From: Cloeon dipterum
Lineage: Eukaryota; Arthropoda; Insecta; Ephemeroptera; Baetidae
DNA: 64,000 bases
Direction of reading: 5' to 3'
NCBI RefSeq assembly: GCF_949628265.1
Contig: NC_088790.1
Location: 19,100,545 to 19,164,544, forward strand
This document shows, piece by piece, positions 49,931 to 64,000 of this stretch. The notes beneath the pieces were generated by a model, which saw only the letters and a program-made list of their open reading frames with translations, had not been told where the DNA came from and did no database searches. Both the position numbers and the translations under genes were made by a program. Within the stretch, counting starts at the first letter, position 1. Each line of letters opens with the position of its first letter.

Positions 49931-52900
49931 TCATTCTTGTTTTGAAGAAGCAACTAGGCGCTGGTTCATGGACAACTTCGCTTTGAGAACCGCTGTGTTG
50001 ATGAGCGACTCGACGAAGGAGCCGGCAAATTGCTTCACCGGCTCCACCGCCAACGGTTCCGTTGGACCGGCCGTCGAGTTAAAGATGGGCAAGTATGATG
50101 GCCGCGGCTTGCTTTTCTTGTGTCGGATGTCCAAATGGTTTTGGTCCGGCTTGGGAGACGTCTTTCTCTCACCCTCCTCTTCCTCCACCTCCAAAGGCTC
50201 TGGTGATGCAGACTTTATCACTTGAACAGGTATGGCAGGCTGGAACAAAAATTTAAAATATTTCTCTTATCAGTTTTGAAAAAAGTAATTGAGACTTCAA
50301 ATTTAAATTGAAAAAAATCAAGCAGGAACCTTTTGGATGTTATATTTGTCAAACGACTTAGCACTGCACGAATATTCCCTACATGTAATTTAACTTTTTG
50401 CGTCCCAAAACTCTCACTAAAAGCTATCCATCCTGAGAAAATCCGCATGCAATAGTTTTAATTTCAAAAATACAGATTTCCTGTGTAATAGTGGGGGTTT
50501 CATTATTCAAATTTTAATTTATTAGAGTTACTTTCTCATTGCTGGCACCTATTTAAAACAATAAATATCATGAGATGAGAACTATTGACTTGAAATAAAA
50601 ATAAAAAATACCATTGGTGATTGCGAGGTCTCTGGTTCTTGCGTGACTGATGGCTGTGAATGCAAAATTTGAGTCTGCATTAATTGAATGCTGTCCTCCA
50701 TATTGACAAAGCCAGCGGCATTGGCCACACTAAGCGTGGTGATGCAATTTACGACGCTTTCAAGCGAAGACTGAAGCTGCTGGACCTGCAAATAATTACT
50801 TGTTTTAATTATTTCTTGGGGGATACCGATCACTTGCCTGCTCTTGCAGTTGGGCGCAGGTCTTGGTGAGATCAGCGACGGCGCTAGATTCGCTGCTTGC
50901 ACGGACGCTGAAGTTGCGCATTGGAGTCTGCGGCGTCCGCGGCGACTGCAAACCTTGCACCTGAATAACATTGTTTAAATATTTTCGTTCCTCTTATTCT
51001 AGTTTGATATTACTTCTTTCCAAAGGGACTTGATTGCTTCCATTTGGAGCAAACGGAGGCGTCGCTCGACTTGTAGAGCCGCCTTAGCGCTGTTCAACTC
51101 TTTCGACAGCATTCGCACGTGGTCGTCTTGCCGGCTGGCCTGGATTTCCTTTTTGACCGCCACCACTTTGGGACACAAATTTCGTGCCCGATAACCGCGC
51201 CAAAGCTTCTGTATGGTCACAGCGGCTTGAGCCCGTTTCAGATTTACCGCTGGCTCTGCTATGAGCAATTTTGATAATTATGGCATTCAAGTGGTCAAAA
51301 CCAGTCAAAACAAACCTTGGCTGGGGACAGATTTTATTTGCTCTTTGCTTTTCCTCGCGGTAACGAGATTCTGTATGGTTTCAAGTTTGGAGATGGACAT
51401 TTCTGAGTCTTCGTCGCTGCTGTCCATCCTCTGCTGCTCCCGCTTCGATTTCTGGGCAAACTTATTCGGCGCGGTATTAGTCCGGGGCGCATCACCTTTG
51501 TTTGTGTAGCTGTTGCTTTTCCTGCTATTTAAATGACAAATTATTCCCAATATTTTATTCAGACCTGCAGTATCCAACCTGTTTAACAGCCTCGGGTCGC
51601 TTGGCTTTGCTTTATTATTGACTACAGGCCTGCTTATTCTGGAGGCTGCGTTTGAGTGATTTGACGAGTTCAAAGTCGCAGGCACGGATTTGGTGCTGCT
51701 GGAAGTCTTCAGTTCATTCAGTTTGGCCCCATTCACTTTGGGTTTTTGATGAAGAGGGCTTCCTGGCAAGTGGCGGGCAGTGGCAGGCCTTAAGTGAATT
51801 TTTATTTTTTCATCATCCGAAAGTCCCTTTTAATTTCAATTTACCTGTAGTCAGGACTCATAATGGTTTCCGGAACAGGTACTAATTTTGACGCTGCCTT
51901 AAGAGGACTGTTGGGCTCGCAGAGCTGGTTTGGTCGCACTACGTCTGCGTTTTCTCCAAACATATTTGGGTCCAAGCTTCGTGACATGAGCCCTTCTCTA
52001 CTGCTTCCGCTCTGAGAAAAATCAATCGCATTAAGGAACCTTTCTTTCTTATTTAGGGAAATCTTACAAGCACAGCAGCATCTGCGCTTGCCGTCATTAT
52101 GTCGTTGGTGGGGGCGTACAGTGTGACGGGCAATTCGACAGTGTAGGAAGAGCTCATCAAGGGTGAATTTGTTCCGCTAAAGTTGTGCCTCTCCCAGGAA
52201 GCTGCGACAAAAACAGGCCATAAAATTTATTGTTCAGTGACAAAAATTGTTTCAGCCGCGCCTATTTACTCCTATCTCTGATCGTAAAAAATAGTTCAAA
52301 CTTTACATATATTTTGCAGAGTCAAATGACCTAAACATATTGTGTTAAGATGTAAAATGGGCAGGGTTGCAAAAAACCCGCATTTTTTAATGGCAATTCA
52401 AAAGAAAATATCTGCACAGTGAAGGAAATTTTGAGCACTCCGACCGAAATTTTAGATTTCTACAGAAGAAAAATGGAATAAATTCATTTCTTGCAATTCT
52501 TGCGCAAGAAATTGGTAAAAATTGAGTGGTAAAAACCAGTGGTGAAAAAAACCGGGTGGTAAGCAAAAATGCAACCCTGAAAATAAGAATATAAAATTTC
52601 AAGATGGAGATTGTTCCAAGATTTTTACGCCAGGAAATTGAAATATAGTTCTAAAATATAATTGATGAAAAATAATTCTAGCAGCCTAGGCTAAAATTAA
52701 TCATTATCTAAGATATTGTTAATATTTCCATTTTTCTCGCGTATATACGCAAATAGGTTATCTTTTTTAAGAGTAGAATTGGATGATCCACGAGGGGAAT
52801 TGTCTAAAATTCCATGCAAATCCTGCAGAAAATTACCTGGGCTTCGTTGTCTTGGGCTTGTGTTTCTTAGGCGGCTGTGCTGGGAGAGAGAGGGACTAGT

Positions 52901-54437
52901 AGAGGCCGACTTGGGCTTCCGGACCGGCGAGCTGACCCTGGCTGGAGCGACCGTGCCTGAGGTCTCTTCCCAAAGCTGTCGTTGGTGTTGTTGAGCCTTG
53001 CTCAGGATCAGCATCAGTTTCTGCTCGTCCTGAGTGCTCAGCTTCTCGTCGGACAAGGGACAAACAGTAGAGAGGTATTCAACAAGCAAAGCCTGCTCGC
53101 CGACGTGGAACTGTCGGCCCTTGCCTTGCGAGTAGAGCCACTCTGCCTTCAAACTGCGTGAAATTTCACTTAAATTTCATTTTTTTTTAACCGCAGGGAT
53201 TTATACCTTTCTTTCGCTCCGACCATATAGTCGTCAATAGTGCGAAGGGACATGCACCAATTGATAAGGAAAGGTCTGAAGTCGTACCCACTGGAATACA
53301 CAACATATGATTGAATTTTTTAATTACAACAGAAAAAAAAATTCTCAAAAAATGGCGCAGATTGAAAGATTCCGTTTTTGTGTGAGCGCGGAATCAGTTG
53401 TAAAGTATTTGACATAATAAATTTGCTTTTAATTTGGACCTTTATGGGAGTTAAATATAAAAATGTAAGAAAGCAGCAATAAATAAATGCTTCTGTCATT
53501 TCAAGCTGCTTTTTAATAAACCAAAGGGCAAAGCAAAAACACAATTTAGTGTAACTTACACAGATTTTCCTGTCATTGAGACGCACGGATTATTAGCAAT
53601 TGTTATCGATTCCAAGCTGGACAGGTTGCTGAGGTATGAAATTTCGTTGAGATCGTCAATCAGGTTGTTAGCAAGGGTTAGCACCTTCAGAGAGCTTGGC
53701 AGGTGGCACGAACCGAATTTCAGGGTGGTCAGCTGGTTATCATGCATTTTCAACACCTTTGATGATGGAATATCAAGTTTAAATTTTAATTAAAAATCGA
53801 CTACACCGACACAGACCTGCAGATTTTTCAATGGGCTGAGATCTGAGACGCCTTTTATCGAGTTATCTGACACATCTACAAACTCCAAGGCAGTGTTTGT
53901 GTTCAGTCCCTCCAGTTGCTGATTATTGAATTAATTTTAGATTTATTTACAGTATAAAGCGACTTTTATTATGTGTTACCTTGATGTTATTGTGGGCCAG
54001 AGAAAGCCAATGTAGGTTGTTTAAATTTCTCAACCCTTCAATTGTGACGATCCCATTTTTAGACAGATTAAGTCGCGTTAGATTGGTTAGTCGGGAAACT
54101 CCATACATCCGAACAAGTTTATTACTGACAGCAGACAGCTGAAATTTTTTATATTAAAATTTAAAATGTTACAGTTAAAACGTTAGAATTGAAACTCACG
54201 CAAATTAGCTGCGTAAGGTGATCAAGATTCTCAAGACGCTGGAAACTGTTTCCATCCAGTATCAAACTGGCAATATCAGGATTTTTAAACAGATCTTTGG
54301 AAATTTTCTTTAAGTTTTGATTGCTCAGATTCAGCTCTCCATAGTTGTCGACGAAGTCGTTGCCTTCTACCAGATGTTTAAAAAATTATTGCACATTAAA
54401 ACGACAGCATAAAGCACTCAATCTCACCACTATCCAT
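49931..54437 (-). CDS. CEP97: Centrosomal protein CEP97 (LRR and IQ motif)
   Basis: Fifteen exons (complement): 54428-54437, 54200-54366, 53980-54138, 53817-53918, 53560-53756, 53207-53290, 52792-53153, 52068-52201, 51845-52011, 51579-51788, 51316-51521, 51014-51258, 50838-50960, 50612-50785 and 49931-50239, about 882 residues (human 865). CEP97 partners with CP110 at the distal centriole and restrains ciliogenesis. Residues 1-235 form leucine-rich repeats (for example [31 protein letters not shown]). The LRR cap [12 protein letters not shown] is followed by [17 protein letters not shown], highly characteristic of CEP97. A single calmodulin-binding IQ motif [16 protein letters not shown] is near 615, then a coiled coil. 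The donor at 52791 (C|GTGGAT) is weak but phase-compatible. The intron after 50838 appears to be GC-AG. Exon 1 codes for only MDS plus one base. Confidence 0.93.
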
Positions 54438-56336
54438 GTTGAGGTTCTATAGTTGCCACAGTCTAAGTCATTACAAAATTTTCGAGTCGCGCGATTCAAC
54501 CTGCAAACGCACAAAGACGTTCGGTTAAAAAAATCAAAATTAATGAAATGTTATATTTAATGAGACACAAATTTGTCATACTGGCTCGTCTACCATCAAC
54601 GTTACAGGAGCATAATATGTATATGAGGCTATTTAGACAAATAGGTTTTAACAATCCGATTCCGACGAGATAAAGCACGTCGAGTCTGATGCAAAATAGT
54701 GAAGCCCCTCTTTCACTTGCATCGATCATGTATGAAAAAGTGAAAAAATAACAACGTTTTTATCAAAGAATACTGAATTGTGGCAGGAATTTAAGTTCAA
54801 GAAAAATAAGTGCTTTATTATGTCAAAAGCGTTAGCAAAATTACTTTTTGTTGACAAGGGTCAAAGCACGCATTTTTTTAGAGAAAAAGTAAAAACGGAA
54901 AATGAAAATTTCTAGGTTGAGAAAACTCTTTTAGTAGTTTTACTCACCGAAGAGTTGCGGGTCGAAATTGATCGCGCAAGCATCCCAAATTGTGTTTTGC
55001 TTGTTCGTGATTCTGAGTTTCGTTACCCTTCTATTTACGAACCACACCTCTTTCCACTATGCCAAAATGCGCCAATCGCACGCTCGAGTCTCTTGTTCAA
55101 CAGCCAACGAGGGCGCATTGACGACAAAAGACGTCACTGACTTTAAAGGCAAGCGCGGTGGGAAAAATTGGCATAGAGCATGAGCGAAGCACGCAAACGT
55201 GAGGGAGGACGAATTTCGTGGAAATCGACACATTCGTAAATTTAATTACGGAAATCACATTATTTCTTTTTGTCATGTTGAATTCCCCTTAAATACAAAT
55301 TCTGTTCATACTCTTAATACTTTAAAGGTGTCCCTTTTTTAGGTAACACGCTATTTTTCTTTCTGTTGTTGTACTATAACTTTCCAAAAAACATTTTTTC
55401 GTGTTATGAAATGTTTTTTTCCTTGTTAATGCTCAAAATCTGTTTATCCAATATGTTAAAAAAATTTAAATTCGACGTGAAAATAAAGAAACCTAATGAA
55501 GTTATACATAAAAGTAAAATCCTAGCGTGGCTTAAAAATATTTCTAGATTAATTTAAATTGCGAAAATGAATCAATCGAGCCATCAATTGTGTGTAAATA
55601 ATTGGAAAATTTTGTTCAGCACTGAAGACTGAAGGGTATAAACATATCGAAAGAACACGCGTACAATGTACCAGTCTAATTGTAAGAGAGAGTAGAGTAA
55701 AGAGAAGAATAATAGGCTCATTTCTGACTTGAGAGCCAAAGTTGGCGCTGCCTCTACTCATAACTGTGTGTGTGTGTAATTTTACCTATTTTTCTAGTGA
55801 GATAGACAGTATTTTTTAAGCTGACCAATTTACATTGAATTTTTAAAATGTAAAAAGCTAAAAAATTTTGTAGTATTAATTTATGTATTTTTTGTCTCCT
55901 AGGGCTACAGAATAGTGGCCGAAACCTGATCAACATGAAAAAAATCGACCTATTAGAAAACACACAACGAGGAATCAATGTCAGATTTTTCTTCAACAAT
56001 GCATTCGAGTAAAAAATTCTTCAGAAACATTTAGGATTTAATAAAGGTTTTATTGGGACGTGTGTATTTCCGTAGACCTGGCACATTTGATTAAAATCAT
56101 ATTTTTTTAAGCTAGTACGTATCAGTAAAAAACTAAAGTGTTCTTGCGCAGGCCTCGAAAGCGCAGCTCGCGATCGCGACAATCGCGCAGAGGAGGGCGC
56201 AATCGGCTGAAGCTGAGGCTCGCGGAGATCGCGGCGCTGTTTTTCCATTCTCCGGCAGAAGGACAGATAAACACAGACAGATTATCATGGAGTAAGTGGG
56301 CAGCTGATGGAGGGAGGTGCCGCGAAAAAGGGAGCT
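54438..56336. other. Intergenic DNA upstream of CEP97 and GFAT
   Basis: CEP97 and GFAT start in opposite directions from here. A GC-rich patch lies at 56150-56240 shortly upstream of the GFAT TATA box, and a short TG repeat at 55765-55776. No gene was recognised. Confidence 0.4.
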
Positions 56337-56344
56337 TATAAATA
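56337..56344 (+). promoter_or_regulatory. TATA box of GFAT
   Basis: TATAAATA lies 113 bp before the GFAT start codon, giving a predicted transcription start near 56368. Confidence 0.6.
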
Positions 56345-56449
56345 GAGGTGTCCGGCATGTGTGGACGCACAGAACTCGCTAGCGCAGCAGACTGACTTCT
56401 CCTTAACGACGGTGCAACCTCGACCGAGAGAGACACCTCCAGCACAGCC

Positions 56450-64000
<7,551 letters not shown>

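Overview
This is a gene-dense stretch of an arthropod, almost certainly insect, nuclear genome. It has spliced genes with short GT-AG introns (many of 50-100 bp), AT-rich intergenic DNA, an insect-type gustatory receptor, a mitochondrial-clan cytochrome P450 and a secreted chitin-deacetylase-like protein. I cannot name the species. No bacterial-style operon, CRISPR array, rRNA or convincing tRNA was seen. All exon structures were built by hand from splice sites, reading frame and protein similarity. For every complete gene the summed exon lengths are divisible by three.

Layout: 1-2.0 kb, AT-rich repetitive DNA without a supported gene. 2.0-3.5 kb (-), a seven-exon gustatory-receptor-like gene. 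3.5-7.8 kb, intergenic DNA with a TTAA-flanked miniature transposon and a strong hairpin. 7.8-11.7 kb (+), nucleobindin with a Gln/Pro-rich repeat tail. 11.9-14.0 kb (-), two tandem LITAF-domain genes. 14-18.5 kb, intergenic DNA with two hairpins. 18.5-22.0 kb (-), an MFSD6-like transporter. 24.2-26.4 kb (+), a P450. 28.2-36.1 kb (-), a CECR2-type bromodomain chromatin protein. 36.7-42.3 kb (+), a CIP2A-like ARM/coiled-coil protein carrying a 1.5 kb foldback transposon in one intron. 42.7-44.8 kb (+), the chitin-deacetylase-like gene. 44.9-47.1 kb (-), UTP18. 47.8-48.8 kb (+), CHMP2B. 49.9-54.4 kb (-), CEP97. 56.3 kb to the window end (+), glutamine:fructose-6-phosphate aminotransferase (GFAT), which is cut off by the window edge.

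The genes do not form one pathway: they are ordinary housekeeping and accessory genes next to each other. Loose themes are cuticle and amino-sugar metabolism (GFAT makes the precursor of chitin, and the deacetylase-like protein acts on chitin-type polymers), endosome/ESCRT biology (LITAF, CHMP2B) and centrosome or mitosis (CEP97, CIP2A). Neighbour pairs are often divergent (CECR2/CIP2A, UTP18/CHMP2B) or convergent (nucleobindin/LITAF, CDA/UTP18, CHMP2B/CEP97).

I did not find a convincing previously undescribed system. The most interesting signals are two candidate in-frame microexons in GFAT, near where vertebrate GFPT1 has a muscle-specific insert, the nested-palindrome transposon in the CIP2A-like intron, a pair of related hairpins 16 kb apart, and a P450 that lacks the usual I-helix threonine.
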